Below are positions 47,341 to 59,940 of a stretch of 64,000 nt of DNA, in pieces. The DNA comes from Thuidium tamariscinum. Its lineage: Eukaryota > Streptophyta > Bryopsida > Hypnales > Thuidiaceae. Numbering within the stretch: position 1 is the stretch's first letter; each line of letters begins with the position of its first letter. The position numbers and the translations under genes are program-made. The notes under the pieces were generated by a model. That model was given only the letters and a program-made list of their open reading frames with translations, searched no databases and was not told where the DNA came from. The DNA lies in NCBI GenBank assembly GCA_947034885.2, contig OX344753.2:10168001-10232000 (forward strand), read 5' to 3'.

Positions 47341-48336
47341 AATTGAATTGAATTTAGAATAATAGACATTTTTTAAATTTAAATTTAAAAAAAAATTCTT
47401 GAATTTTTTTTAATCTAATTATTTTTAGTTCTAAAATTCAGACCAACAGTTACTAGGAACAATTTTGGGGACTAGCCCTGAAACAGTCTTCTCGAGGGCT
47501 GAAAAAGCATCTAATGCAAAAAAATTTCATAGTAAACTGAAAATCGCCAACTGATGTAATTGAAACTTCCGTAACCGCAACTGATTGAACCAACATCATA
47601 AACCATGCCTGCACTTCTCATCCTTGATCGAGATTACCAAAATGTCCTGTTCGACACTTCGACTAAACTCCTCTCAAGCACAGAAGAGAAACGCAACCAT
47701 TCAGCGGAGATCTAGGCTGCCATTTCAGTAAACACAGAAGCCTACAGCAGAAACTGCAACCACCTAATGACCAATGCATGCCAGAAATGCACACAAGAAT
47801 ACTGGAATCGGATCGTGCTCTATCAGAAGTATGCGCTGATCTTACACAACGATGTCGTGGTAAATAATACCATGCCCCCAACAAAGTAACACTGTTTAAT
47901 CAGGACTCTTGTTGCGTTTAAAATGCAGACAAATGCTGAGAAATCAAGCAATGAGCGAAGCATCAACTGCATCTTCGTCACCTCTTCGCAAGCTGAAATA
48001 GAAGAATGGGCAAGCACAAATACGTCCACAATGCTGAATTACAAAGAATAAAGCCAGATCCTCCTCTACAAACCTCTTTCTGAGCATTCCGAAACCCCCA
48101 CTGTCGAATCCTAAATGTGATACAGAATCCGGCATGGAAGAAACACCACACCCTAACTTACCAAGAGATAATAATTCGGAAACGCAAACTCTAAATGATG
48201 ATCAATCCATTAGATGCATATTTGTGCAGAGATGTGACACTGGGATTCATATGTATGCCGAGCTAGAGGAAACTCAATTTTCAAAAGCGAGGAGGAGGGA
48301 CAAGTGGGGAAGAGAAGAAGAAGAAGAATCGATCCA
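47341..48336. other. 3' flank of the coiled-coil gene, no separate gene seen
   Basis: From about 47500 the base composition becomes more balanced, in line with the downstream region of the minus-strand gene ending at 48337. Short minus-strand frames here do not look like conserved protein and I saw no further exon. Confidence 0.4.
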
Positions 48337-51300
48337 TCACGAGATGTCCAGCAAACATGAAGCCTGTTGCTGCTGCTGCTGCTTGGCAAGCTCTTCTTTG
48401 AGCTGCGCTATGGTTGCCTCCCGACTCTCCAAAGCTGATCGCACACGTTCGGAAACTTGATCAATCTCCCGAGCCTGCAACAATGGTGAACAAGAGTGGC
48501 GATGAATTCGGAAGCAGGGCAAAAAGTGAAGTGAAACCCTAAATCAAGGAAGGTGGAAACCTAATATCACTGCGAAACACTGACACTTCTACTGGTGTAC
48601 CGCTAAGATACAGAAAAGCTCAAGTAGAAATACCAAATGGATTGAGCGTGATTTTAAACTCTTTAAAGGCCATGGATTCCTAGTTTTAAGAAAACCATTT
48701 CGGCTGATCATATTTTGGAAAGTAGAATGTGAAGGGAATGTCTTTTGATATTAGTATTAGCAGAATGAGAGAAGAACATTGTGTGTGTGGGTTTAAAAAA
48801 GAAGCAAGTTTTTGAAACAAGTAATAATCTTCTATGAATCTTCAAAATTCCTTAAATAACATGAGACCGGATTTATGGCTTCTTGGTCTTCAAATGGTTA
48901 ACTTAAATGCCGATTATAGGATCGGATCTTCCAAACCTACGGAGGCTTAGAGAAAAGAAATGTCAAAACAGAGATGAGGATGACCCTGATTTGGAAAAAG
49001 CATCAAATCAAAAGCAGGAGCAATCCTGATTTTGGAAAACATGTCAAATGAAAAAGTAGTGACAAGAGGAAGAATGAAAAAGTGGGCCTCAACAAATTGT
49101 ACCTTTTGCATCTTGTAGCTCTGCAATTCCAGAGCGTGTTTCTTGCTCAAGTCTTCCTTCACTCGTTCCAGTTCGTCCTTCTCTCTCCTCAGCCTTGCTT
49201 CTGCAAGTCGAAGTGCGTTAGCACCTTGTCACAAAATCCGAAACCAAACTATTTCATGGAGGTGCGAGGAAGCTCTTACTTAGATCTCGTATTTGGTCCT
49301 CGTACAGAGCTATGATTTTATCCATCTTTGAGTTGCTTTCTTCGTCCTGCACGTGTCCATCACCACAACCATTGCACACTTCGTCACTTTCAAATTGGGC
49401 CTCAAGCCTGTCGGTGAGCTCAAGAATTTCTCACATTGTATTCTGATGACATTTTGGTGGCTTTCACACACAACTTCTAAGGCTATCCGCAGCAGGTTAT
49501 TGAAGTTCCATTGATGCATGTTGTCTTCCCTGGTGGCCGGAGCTGATCAATTGGTTTAACGAGAGCATATGAGCAGTGATTGTTATCATCTGATTAAAAA
49601 GTCGTGAAACTCACCCTTGAGCTCAAAAAAAGAACAGGAGTGGAGAAGACAGATGAATGCTTTTCTTGCCTTTTTGATCCTCAATTCTCGAGAGTGGGAT
49701 ATTTGTTTTTTCAAACCCACAAGCTCTGCTTCCAACTCCTTCACTTCAGATTCAGCGTCCTCGGCTCTTCGGAGACTCAGAACATAGATCACCTGGGCCT
49801 GATCTGGGCATTCACCAGTCAGTCCATAAAACAACTGCATCTCTAATAAGCATCTACCTCGAACCCACTTCCATGATAGCCGAATGAAACTGTCATAACA
49901 TTCTTTGAAGCATCATTTAGATTGGGAGTACTTCTTCAGAGGTATAGTGAGTGGAATCATTCCTTCAACACTTGACGCATCCGAACTGCCCGCACTACCG
50001 GTAGTAGAAAACAATGTCTAAAATCAAGCCTTACTAAGCAACAAAGCACGTCCAAATCAACACAACTCTGTTAATTTCTGTCCAAATCAAGCCGTCCAAA
50101 GCCTCAAAACATGTTGATTAGGACAAGTTTGTTCTACCAGTGGTGGTAGAGATGGTGCTTACTTTGCCGAGATCAGCGCGATGCCGCTCCTCTGTCGCAA
50201 CGATAGTGGCAACTTGTTCTGACCTGACAGCCTCCATTTGCTCGCATTTCTCGTTTTCACATTGTCGCAGCTTGGCAGCAAATGCATAGGCTTGTGCCTG
50301 GAGCTCCTGCACTCCCAAATTGTCCCAACTCCATTACCAACCTGAAGCCTAAACCCTAATCTGCATAACCAAATAGCTTGCAGTGAGTGTTTGAGACAGC
50401 TTTTACTGAGACTTCGGTTGAGACATTCTTGCATTTTGTGAAATGAATTGTTTTCTGAGGCAATGGAAGACTGAAATGTTTGGTTGAAGGACCAACTGGC
50501 CTGCTGATGGAGAGTGATCCGATGGGAGAGCTGAGCCTCCAGCGCACAAATCTTCTCCGACTGATGCTCAGTGCGCGCCTCCAGCTTCTTCTTCTGCACG
50601 CGGTGCTCTTTCTCCAGATTCTCGATCTGCAGGGACTTCCCTCGTCGATTTGCAGTCAGCTTCTGAATCTCTTCATTCTTCTTCTGCAAAGGGGATTATA
50701 GTTGGGACCAACCCTACACCTAAACCTAAATTCAATAAAGTTTACTTCTGTAAAAATGGTAGGCATGGAGCGCATGGTAAAACCTCATTCTCTCGTCGTC
50801 CATTTGGCGTTATGGTGTCCTTTTGAGACACACTTGATGGAGCAGAATTGAATAGGATTATGCCCAGAAACGTGAAAGTAGAGCCTCAGTATGGAAACAA
50901 CATTTCTGAGACCCTTGCTTCAACAGAATTATGTCCAGCAACGTAAAAGTGGAGCCTCATAAATGGAAAGAACATTTTTGAGACCCTTGTTTGAACAGGA
51001 TTATGCCCAGCAACGTGAAAGCAGAGCCTCACAAGGGATATAACATATTTGAGACCCTTGATTGAGAAGGATTGAAGAGGATTATGTCCAGTAATGCAGA
51101 ATCTCATTATGGAAATAACACCCTTGCCATCACGTTCCCTAACTTAGTCCATGATCTCACCATGTGCATTGGTTACCTGCAGCTCCATCTTGAACTGTAG
51201 CCGAAGGTGTTGCATGGTGAAGTTCTCCTGCGGATTAATCACTAACAGGGTTCCATCATCCAGACCCTTCACAGGACTGCTTGCGTCGTTTGTCTTGGAG

Positions 51301-51410
51301 GCAACGTGGGTGCCTCGAACTTGGGCTCGCAGCACGCGCACCGATTCTTTCAGTTCGGCGTACCGTTTCTGGGAGCCTTCAGGTGTGATCATCTCCGGGG
51401 GTGAACCCAT
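48337..51410 (-). CDS. Coiled-coil protein, possibly centriolar/basal-body type
   Basis: Seven exons join in phase to 328 codons: 51410-51177, 50683-50501, 50306-50163, 49792-49670, 49346-49280, 49200-49103, 48474-48337. The N-terminus is MGSPPEMITPEGSQKRYAEL. After about residue 80 it is almost wholly charged coiled coil (KKNEEIQKL, RRAEDAESEVKELEAEL, RREKDELERVKEDLSKKH), ending REIDQVSERVRSALESREAT and a Gln run. The C-terminal heptads recall CEP131/AZI1-like basal-body proteins, but this is only a resemblance and would fit an organism with flagellate sperm. Introns 1, 3, 5 and 6 are GT-AG. The fourth donor reads AAG-GCAAGA (a GC-AG intron) and the second probably CAG-GCCAGT; both are needed to keep phase. 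Confidence 0.7.
49993..50142. mobile_element. 150-bp CACTA-like MITE inside intron 3
   Basis: Begins CACTACCGGTAGTAGAAAAC and ends in the complement of CACTGGTAGAACAAACTTG. CACTAC...GTAGAAAA is a typical plant CACTA terminus. The interior carries GTCCAAATCAACAC, shared with 1330-1440. Confidence 0.6.
50822..51115. repeat. Intronic minisatellite, four units of 70-85 bases
   Basis: Four tandem units within intron 1 of the coiled-coil gene each contain TTTGAGACCCTTG, then AGGATTATGCCCAGCAACGTG, then AAAGYRGAGCCTCA and GGAAAYAACAT. Units start near 50822, 50907, 50976 and 51048. Confidence 0.7.
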
Positions 51411-52241
51411 TTTTCTTTATTTTATCATTGTCAGTTCCAACTTCTGGACACACCAACAGTTCTGAAAAACACGCATAAAATTGCAACAATCGTATGCAAC
51501 AATCTAGAGAATCCTCGGAATTCGGATGGAAAAAAGAGATTCTCAATTCAAGAAGCCCTCGTCTTCGCTTATGAGTGTCATAGCTTTAGCTTTGATTGAA
51601 TTTGCTCTAAATAACTTGGTTGGCACTGTTCTGAAAAGGAGACATGCCTCTTTTAAGGAATTTAATGTTACAGAAGACGCTTTGGGTTTTCGACACGCTC
51701 TAGGTTATTAATCTCCATACATGTACCGATAAAAACTTGGGTACGAGGGCTTTTGACAGTTAGGTGACGAGCGGTTAACCCTAAACCCATGTCGAATTAA
51801 AACGTAACAACAACCGGATCGATTACTAAATGAAAGCAAAGTTTACTCATAATCATCCAGGAGTCTCAATGAGAGAAGCGATGATTCCTTACTTTTTATA
51901 CTGAAACTGCCTCAGGATTCGAATTTAGCAAAGCAGCATGTTTGCGCCAGACAACTACAAGTCGCCAACCAGCACAAGCATTCATCGGCTTGCCACGGCG
52001 AACCAAGGATTAGATTTTAGGGCTGGAGCCCTAAACAATGCTCACCTCACTCAGTGGACCGACCACCTGGTAAGCGGAACGATCTCTCCGATCTCAAATT
52101 TGAGTGCCGAATGCAATCGTGAGTACTTCTATTCTGCCCCCCTTCATCAATTCCAAAACTTAGGATTTCCATTTGCTTGCTAAGGTTTCACTTAAAGCCA
52201 TAACAGAGCGGTCTAAATTAAATTCTTGTGTTTCCTGTCAT
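51411..52241. other. Intergenic region between two minus-strand genes
   Basis: Should contain the promoter and leader of the coiled-coil gene (near 51411-51900) and the 3' end of the transketolase relic (near 52241). No TATA box is obvious and no separate gene was found. Confidence 0.4.
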
Positions 52242-55200
52242 TCACGCCAACATTTCCTTCGACTTGGTAACGACATTCTCGACCGTGATTCCGAATTCTT
52301 TGTACAAGATGCTGGCAGGAGCACTGGCACCGAAGTGATCCACTCCAACAGACTTGCCCTCCAAGCCGACGTACCGCTCCCAACCGAAAGTGGAACCAGC
52401 TTCAACAGACACTCGGGCAGTCACAGAGGACGGCAGCAAGCCCTCCTTGTACTCCGCGCTCTGCTCCTCGAAAAGCTCCCAGCAAACAAACGATACCACT
52501 CTCACCGTCTTGCCTTCCTTCCTGATGACATCCGCGGCTTTTGCTGCGATCTCGAGCTCAGATCCCGAAGCTAAAAGGATCAAATCCGGCTTGTTGTTGG
52601 AGGAGTCATCAGAGATTTGAGTATGCCCCGAGCAAGACGTTGTCAATGGAAGTGCCAGGCAAGTTGGGCAGCTTTTGTCTGGACAGAGCCAAGGTAGACG
52701 GTCTCTTCCTGTTCAAAACAGCCACTTTGTACGCGCCTGAGGTTTCGTTTCCATCTGCAGGCCTGAGCATCAACATGTTGGGCATGGCACGGAAGCTCGC
52801 CAAGTGCTCGATGGGCTGATGCGTGGGTCCGTCCTCTCCCAGACCAATGGAGTCGTGGGTCATCACGTAGATCACGCCAGTCTCGGACAAAGCGGAGATT
52901 CGCATGGCTGCACGCAAGTAATCCGTGAAGATGAAAAAGGTGGCACAATACGGAATCAGACCGCTCAAATGCTGCTGGATGCCGTTGCTGATCGCTCCAT
53001 AAGGTTGCGCTCTGCTGGGGAGTTTTTCTGGAAATCCCCGAACATCTTCATCAAGGTCATGTTGGAGGAGGCCAAGTCCGCACTGCCGCCGATCAATCCG
53101 AGAAGAGTACGTGCCAATGCGTTCAGACATCGCTGTGACAGGTTGCGAGTGGCATCGCCAGCATCCTCGGGAGTGAAGGACTGGTCACAACAAGCATCAC
53201 AAATCAGCTCTGCTAGCATCAAAACTTACAGCGATTTCAAACTACTTTCATTTCTATACGATCTGTGTCTTTATCATAAAATTTCTTAAATCGCGGGAGC
53301 AAATCATTACAGGCATATCAACAAAAAGGCCGTAGTTCAATAAAACGAGAAGCAGATCCCTGATAACGAACAGGAAAGCGTCGGATTCACTTACGGGAAG
53401 GGCCGTGTCCCAGCCACCGGGAAATTCACCGCTGATGAGCTGCTTGAATTCGGTGCCCTCCTCGGGATACTTCTCAACGTACGCCTCAAGGGCAGCTTCC
53501 CAGTCACTTTGGTATTTGACTCCCAAGTCGATGTGGCGGCTCCAGTGGCTGTAACAGAATGCAAGGGTATAATCAAAAACCCACTTTAACACACCAATTT
53601 CCAAAGCGGCATATCAATCTCTTAGATTCAAGAAATTGCGATGTTCAATCCAAGGTGAACACTCGCACTCTGATAGAAATTGGCAAAGACGGAACCTCAC
53701 CTCTTGACCTCATCAGGGACGTGGAAGGGCTCATAAGGCTAGTCCAAGTTCTGTCTCGTGGCCTCGACCTCCTTGCCACCCAAAGCAGCGCCGTGCACGG
53801 AATACGAGTTCGCCTTGTTGGGCGATCCGAAGCCGATGGTGGTGGTCACCTTGATCATGGTGGGCTTGTCCGTCACGGACTTGGCCTCCTCAATGGCGGC
53901 ACGAATCTCATCGTATCCGGTGTTGCCATTCTTCACCCAAATCGTTTTTCATCCCAGAGCAGCGAAGCGGTCGTCCACGCTTTCGGTGAAGGCAATCTCC
54001 GTGTCGCCGTCGATGGAGATGTGGTTGTCGTCGTAGAGGCAGATGAGCTTTCCCAGACCCCAGTGACCTGCAAGGGAGGCAGCCTCATTGGAGATGCCCT
54101 CCATGTTGCATCCATCTCCCACAATGCAGTATCTGTATTTAAGCACATTCACACACAACTTGAGATTACGACGACCCTGGTAACATAGACGCAATCTCGG
54201 GTAAGGTAGACTCCACTAACCATACAGTACATTAAAGTCTCCATTGACCACACAGGTGAGCTTCGGATTGTGCTAAGAGTGAAAATACCTACTCTATTGA
54301 CAATTCGTATTTTGCAATTGATTTTTATCTCAAAACAAAATAAATGTGCAAATTTTAGATGATGCGAGTTTCTAGATTGCTGGAAGGAAAGAATCAAACA
54401 TGGTGAATAGAACGTCTCCTTCACTGTAGGGTAAAATGAAGTCCTTCCATTACTTCACAAAAGCCGCAGGCCAAATGTGTGAGTGCCCTGGGGATTAGGG
54501 AACTTGCTCAAGCGTAACACGACAATCCATTCAGCCAAGGATCCATTTGACTCTTACGTGTAGTGGTCGACAATGTTAGCGTCGGGCTTGTTGAAGCGGG
54601 CAGCCAAATGAGCTTCGGCCAAAGCCAAGCCCTCGGCGTTGGCAATTCCTTGCCCTAGAGGACCAGTGGTCACCTCGATTCCGGGGGTCTCGAAATTCTC
54701 GGGGTGGCCAGGGGTCTTACTTCCCCACTGCCTGAATTGCTTCAAATCCTCAATCTGCACAGAGAGGACCGTCAATTAGTTGGACGCGACGGACAGAGCT
54801 TCACCTGATCGGATTCCAATTTGTTGACGAAGTGATATAGCCATCTGGTTCTTCCCATTGTCCACGTCCATGTCCTTTATGTGCTTTGTCGATAGACATT
54901 ACTTTCTTACACACTTGTATTAACAATACTTACTACCCATGTATTATTCTGTTCTATTCTTCTGCTATGACACTGTGCAACTTATCGAACTCTATGTTTT
55001 AAGTAGGAACAAGATCTGAACTTTACTTATTCGGGAGTCCATTCTCACGGCATTGATTTTGAATCGAAATACCGTGTGAGTACAACCTAAAATTACCCCA
55101 TGTGGTGCAACCCCAGAGACCAATAAAAGAACGGATTGAAACGCGACGAATTTAGAACAGATTCAAAATTTGAATGAATGAGTCCGCGACCAAGGACGTA

Positions 55201-56373
55201 CCTCCACGCTGTCGTATCCAGCCAGGTGGAGAAGGGCATAATGGAGCATGCATCCTGTTATCACAGCAAATGCCAGAGTACAAAAGAGTCAGAATTTCAG
55301 TAGCAGGGGATTTCAGAGTACCGGTAATGTAAAGGCCCATTAACCATGCGGCAAGGGAGAGTTTCCATTTACAGTACAGGTAAACTTTCAACACCAATCC
55401 CTACACCAATCCAGAACTTGCACCATCTTGAATTAGGCACATTTCTTTTGTGTTAAACTAAAAATCAAATTGCAAAAACTAAACGACAATAGATCAAGTA
55501 TTTTCACAATTAGCACAATTCAAAGCTCACCTTTATGATCAATGGAGTCTGCATGATGTACTGCATAATGTACTGCATGGGTAATGGATCCTCTACCTTA
55601 GTGGCCCTCAGATTCAAACTACCGCTAAACCAGAGGTAATAATGTAAGGTCTCCATTCACGGCACACAGTAAGTGGGGGGGTCCCTTCACCGTACAGGTG
55701 ACCTTTGAACCTTTCCCTGCACCAATCTAGAAACTTGCGCCATCTACACATATTTTGTGTTAAGCTACAAAAAATTTGCAAAAAGACAAATGTCAATAAA
55801 TCAAGTATTTTCAAATGAGCACAATTCAAAGCTCATTTATATGATCAATGGAGCCCCTACTTTATAACCCGCAGATTCAATCTAGAACGAGTAGTACCGA
55901 ATGCAATTCACTTACCCGTGACCAGCAGACAGCACGAACCGATCTCGGTTGAACCAATACGGATTCTTCGGATTATACTTCATCACCTCATCATACAAAA
56001 TATGTCCCATGGGTGCACACCCCAGGAACCGAATGGTGTTGATCGACTTCTCCACGACGGCATTGTCCGTCTTCTGCGTTGTTTCCACAGTCGCACTAGC
56101 ACGGATCGTCACCTTCTTGTTGCTGTTGTTGTTTCTGCTGCTCCCCTTGAGCACATTCGTCGGAATACTCTCATGGCTGCTACTCTTCATGCCCTTGCTC
56201 GCAATCCGCAACCCAAGGAACTTGCTCATCGCCAGACCCTGGGCTGTACTTCCGAGGCGTTCCGTCGGCTGATGGCGCTCAACGGCGGGCGCTACCTTCG
56301 TCGTACCCACATTGCACCTCATCGTGGCCATTCTCGCTTCGAGATCGAGGCGACGCAGTGACAATTCCCCCAA
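52242..56373 (-). pseudogene. Plastid-type transketolase, decayed duplicate
   Basis: Six minus-strand exons: 56373-55916 (transit-peptide-like start, [29 protein letters not shown]), 55254-55202, 54754-54558 ([24 protein letters not shown]), 54132-53701 ([25 protein letters not shown]), 53548-53395, and 53180-52242 ([34 protein letters not shown]). Calvin-cycle/pentose-phosphate transketolase needs thiamine diphosphate. Compared with the family, 17 residues containing SGHPGMPM are deleted after RFL, and a further out-of-frame deletion after ERN removes RFGVREHAMG, including the catalytic Glu. Two invariant Trp codons are stops (TGA after FAALG, TAG after RQNLD). An extra G follows at the first donor, and a frame slip lies near 52620. 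Introns are retained, so it is a duplicated, not retro-copied, pseudogene. Confidence 0.85.
55310..55890. repeat. Direct duplication of about 300 bases in transketolase intron 1
   Basis: Segments about 55316-55610 and 55625-55880 align: AGTATTTTCA, GAGCACAATTCAAAGCTCA, ATGATCAATGGAG and GCAGATTCAA occur in the same order in both. A shorter related fragment (GTCTCCATTGACCACACAGGTG) occurs in intron 3 near 54236. Confidence 0.65.
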
Positions 56374-56624
56374 ACCCAGAAAAACCCAGAAAATTCCAAT
56401 GAATCCCTTCTACAACCAGAGGGACTGAACGCTCGATTTGGGTTTGGGTTGCCTAATGAGGTGGATTTGCGAGAGAAAGGAAATTGCGGAGAGAGAGCGA
56501 CGAGAAGGGAAGCTTGCTGGCAGTGCAGGGATAGTACGGCAGTGTGGATAGGGCCCCGTTTTCTCTGGAGGAAGCCCAAAACCGTGGTGACTGTGGATGC
56601 CGTGCCAGCCGCCTAGGTGAACAG

Positions 56625-56632
56625 TATATATA
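56625..56632 (-). promoter_or_regulatory. TATA box of the transketolase relic
   Basis: TATATATA in a CCTATATATACTG context on the minus strand, about 250 bases before the first in-frame ATG. It is the only strong TATA match upstream of this exon. It shows that the promoter region was copied along with the gene. Confidence 0.45.
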
Positions 56633-57536
56633 GGTTGGGTCCTATAATCTTACAAACTGCCTTTCTTTTTTGCCATTCAGAGAATCTTGCATAAAATTCA
56701 ATCAATAAAAATTGGTAATTTTTGTCTTGTATAATTAGCATTCTATTCTTACACAATCTCAATCAAGCATGTCAAATTTCAATTTTTAAAAAAATAAAAA
56801 AATAATTCATTTACTTTTTATGATTTTACATGATATTTTATTGAAAAACATTGGTGGTGAATTTTTTAATTCAATTGTGGAGATATACTAAAATCATCCA
56901 TATACACATCTTCATTTTAACAAACATCTCCAAAAGCAATGTCACCTTAACATTAAAGTAATTATTGATTATATTAATTTAAGATATTAGTATTAATTTC
57001 ATTCAATAATACAATAGTATCTCCATAACAAAATAAGAACTAAATACATTAGAAGGATTTGAGGATAAGAGAAGCTCGTTTCAAGGTTGTTCCCAAACGT
57101 GTTCCTTATATTGTAAGAAAATTGCAAATCAACCTTATTAGTTGAATTTTTAAAAATTTTGAAGAATTTTATTTAATTCCGAAATTTCTAAAAACGTATT
57201 AAAAAAATTTTAATTGAATTATTAAAAAATTAATTAATTTTAAATTTTAAATATTTTCTAACATAGCAATTTCTTAACCATGTCAAACTGTTGATGTAGA
57301 ACATTCCCACAATTTGAGAACTCAAAAAAACTCATGATCTTCCATTGTCTTCAAATCCCTTCTTATGCTTATTCCAAGTGGGTAAATTTGACATTGACAA
57401 TGAACATTGAAATAACCTAAATACAATATATAATCACTATATCCTTTGAGCATTATTGTCCACATGAACAACACTAAAAATGACATTTATAGAAGTGATC
57501 CTAAAAACAAAAATCCAATCAATGTTCACACCTTGA

Positions 57537-57770
57537 ATATAAAGGTTGCTATTATATGATCCTAAATGTAGGAGCCTAGAAGCCTAGAAGACTATACACT
57601 TATGATATAAGTATTCATAATATATAAATACCTACCTATATTTTAGGTGATTATGTCATAAGCACCTTCAGGATATTTACTTATACAAACACACACACAC
57701 ACACACAAATATATATATATATATATATACACGCTCACATTTTCAAGCTTATATACTAGCACTTTTGCCT
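57537..57770 (+). repeat. Diverged direct repeat E, copy 1
   Basis: Aligns with 59503-59735: AAGGTTGCTATTATA, GAGCC, TATACAC(T/C)TAT(G/A)ATAT and CTCACATTTTCA...CTAGCAC occur in the same order. Copy 1 has gained the CA/TA microsatellite. Confidence 0.6.
57688..57729. repeat. Compound (CA)n(TA)n microsatellite
   Basis: Ten CA units followed by about ten TA units, uninterrupted apart from the AAA junction. Confidence 0.9.
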
Positions 57771-58869
57771 TAAACAATCAAAAATCATAGCAATAATAAT
57801 CTATTTTTAAAACTTCAAAAAAAAATCTTCAAAAAAATTGTGAGGTGTACTTTTGGACATTTAGAAATTTGTGTAAATTATAGCCTTTTGCATCTATACA
57901 AAGATTAATGCATTTATTTCTTTTAGAATTCTTTTAGCAAATTCTTCCAATCTAAGTCAAAGAATATGGTATTCAAATTTTGAAATGAAAATCATTGTTT
58001 TGGAGTCATTACAATATTAAAGACTCTAATACCTAATGTATGAAAAATAAGAAAAAATAAATATTATATAGTAAATTTTTTAGAAATTATACAAATATTG
58101 ATAGTGACAAGCAATATATTCATTGCATTTAATAAGAATTTTAAGTATAACAAGCATGATCCCTAGAGTTTATGCTAAATTTTGACTATGGCATGCAACT
58201 TGTCATGCAAAATAGACTAGTGTTTCATTTTTCACTTTCTAATATAAATTTAAATAATAAAAGATTTAAACCTTGAATAGGTTTGTCATTGGTAGTATAG
58301 AGAATAGTAGAGCCTTAATTTTTATGACTAATGGAAGACCTACAATTAAATCCCAACAAAATAAATTCAAAAAAACACATTCATGGGTACTTTCAAAAAG
58401 AAATTTACACATGCCTTTATAAGCTTATCTTTAAAATGTAATAAGGTTGTAGACTTCATTTAAGATGCAAATCTTTGCAATTGTGAACTTATTATAGTGG
58501 ACTTTGGAGGCATATGACATTGAAACCTATATTTATCTCCTAAGTTCTTTCATGTTTAGGAGACCAAAAACTATTTTAAAATTAAATGCTTATGTCCTAA
58601 GCAAAATTGAATTCTTCGTTTATTTTTATTTTAAACAAATCCTATTGCAAAATACTTTAGTAAACTTATTAGTGTACACCTTTATAAAATTTTAGAACAA
58701 AAAAACTTTTCAATTGTAGGATCATGATGCTTAAATTTCAAAGTGAAGCATTTTCAATTCTTCCCAAATAATAAGGTTTTATCTTTTAAACTTTACACTC
58801 AAAAGTATGTAAATCCTATAACTTGTAATTCCCTAGTTTGAGTGTAATTTATAAAATAGTGATTAGATT

Positions 58870-59115
58870 AAAAAAATGATTTGAAATACTAAATTAATAA
58901 GAATTTAGACATAGAATTGAAATTTTTGGTATCAAATGTATGTATAGTTGTATACATTCAACAGTTTCATTTTCCAAAAATTTCAAAAATTGAGTTAAAT
59001 AAAGAACTTTAAATTTATTTTTAAATTGAGATTTCACAACTACACACAATTTAAAAATCCTCATAACTTCAATCTTGTCAATCGAAATGAAATGATTTGA
59101 AGTTAAAAGGTACAT
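58870..59115. mobile_element. Internal fragment of a family A TTAA element
   Basis: AAATTGAGTTAAATAAAGAACTT and AATCCTCATAACTTCAATCTT-like words align with the interior of 36242-37175 in the same orientation. Neither TTAA terminus is present. Confidence 0.55.
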
Positions 59116-59267
59116 AAAAGGTCCTTGTCTACTTCAAGATATGATATTTCATAACTGATAGTCTTCTATTACATAAGATGGAGATCAGAGGTGAAAAGAA
59201 TTCTCTTTGAGACTTATCTTTCTTTAGGATTGGGTGGTTTGCGCTTCCAATGGATGTCTTTTTTTTG

Positions 59268-59480
59268 TTAATCCCTAAAGTCCTAAAACTTTTTTTACAT
59301 CATAAAACAATCCGATTTGTCATTTCTTTCATAAAATGCAAAGAAATTTACAAATTATTTTTTATGTATATCTAACAATAAGATCTTGCTCTAGGGACTA
59401 TTATAAAAATAAATAGATTTCAGAAACTTTCACTACATATATATTGCAAGATATTTGCCTATAAAGTAAAAAAGTGGATT
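59268..59480. mobile_element. Left-end fragment of a family A TTAA element
   Basis: Begins TTAATCCCTAAAGTCCTAAA and continues through ATAAGATCTTGCTC and TATTGCAAGATATTTG, matching the first 200 bases of family A. It then runs into repeat E copy 2. With the fragment at 58870-59115 it may be one rearranged copy. Confidence 0.5.
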
Positions 59481-59502
59481 TTTGAGTGTCTTCTTTGATG
59501 AA

Positions 59503-59735
59503 GGTTGCTATTATACAAGCCAAGGAACCTGAGCCCATGAGCCAAAATGATTATACACCTATAATATGAGTGTCTACATTATAGAAAAATTCTATGATCA
59601 AAGTACATTTATGTTGTAGGTATTATATAGATATTAATATTATAAGCAACTTCAATGGTTGTGGGATATCTACCTATATAATGCTCAAGGCTTACATGCT
59701 CACATTTTCATGCTCACATACTAGCACCATAGGTT
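59503..59735 (+). repeat. Diverged direct repeat E, copy 2
   Basis: Partner of 57537-57770. It shares the motif order and ends CTCACATACTAGCACC. Confidence 0.6.
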
Positions 59736-59940
59736 TCCTAACTACATTTTTGGAATTTGAATCTTTTTGACTTAAATTTTTTGCACTCAATGTATTGATT
59801 GAAAAAATAATAATATTGAAGACTTGAGTTGAAAGTTTAGAAGGTGGAGGATATACAACATAATTTTTGTTTATTTTTAAATTATAAACTAGATTGTGAT
59901 ATAAGATTGAAGGACCGGAAAAATTAAATTGTTAATAGTT

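Larger units (their letters stand above)
56640..58869. other. AT-rich intergenic DNA, no gene seen
   Basis: Long A/T tracts and only short frames. It contains one half of a diverged direct repeat (57537-57770) and the microsatellite at 57688-57729. Confidence 0.5.

Noticed and set aside
53559-54188. 209-codon plus-strand frame rich in Leu and Val
   Set aside because: Antisense of transketolase exon 4, where the conserved enzyme motifs lie on the minus strand.
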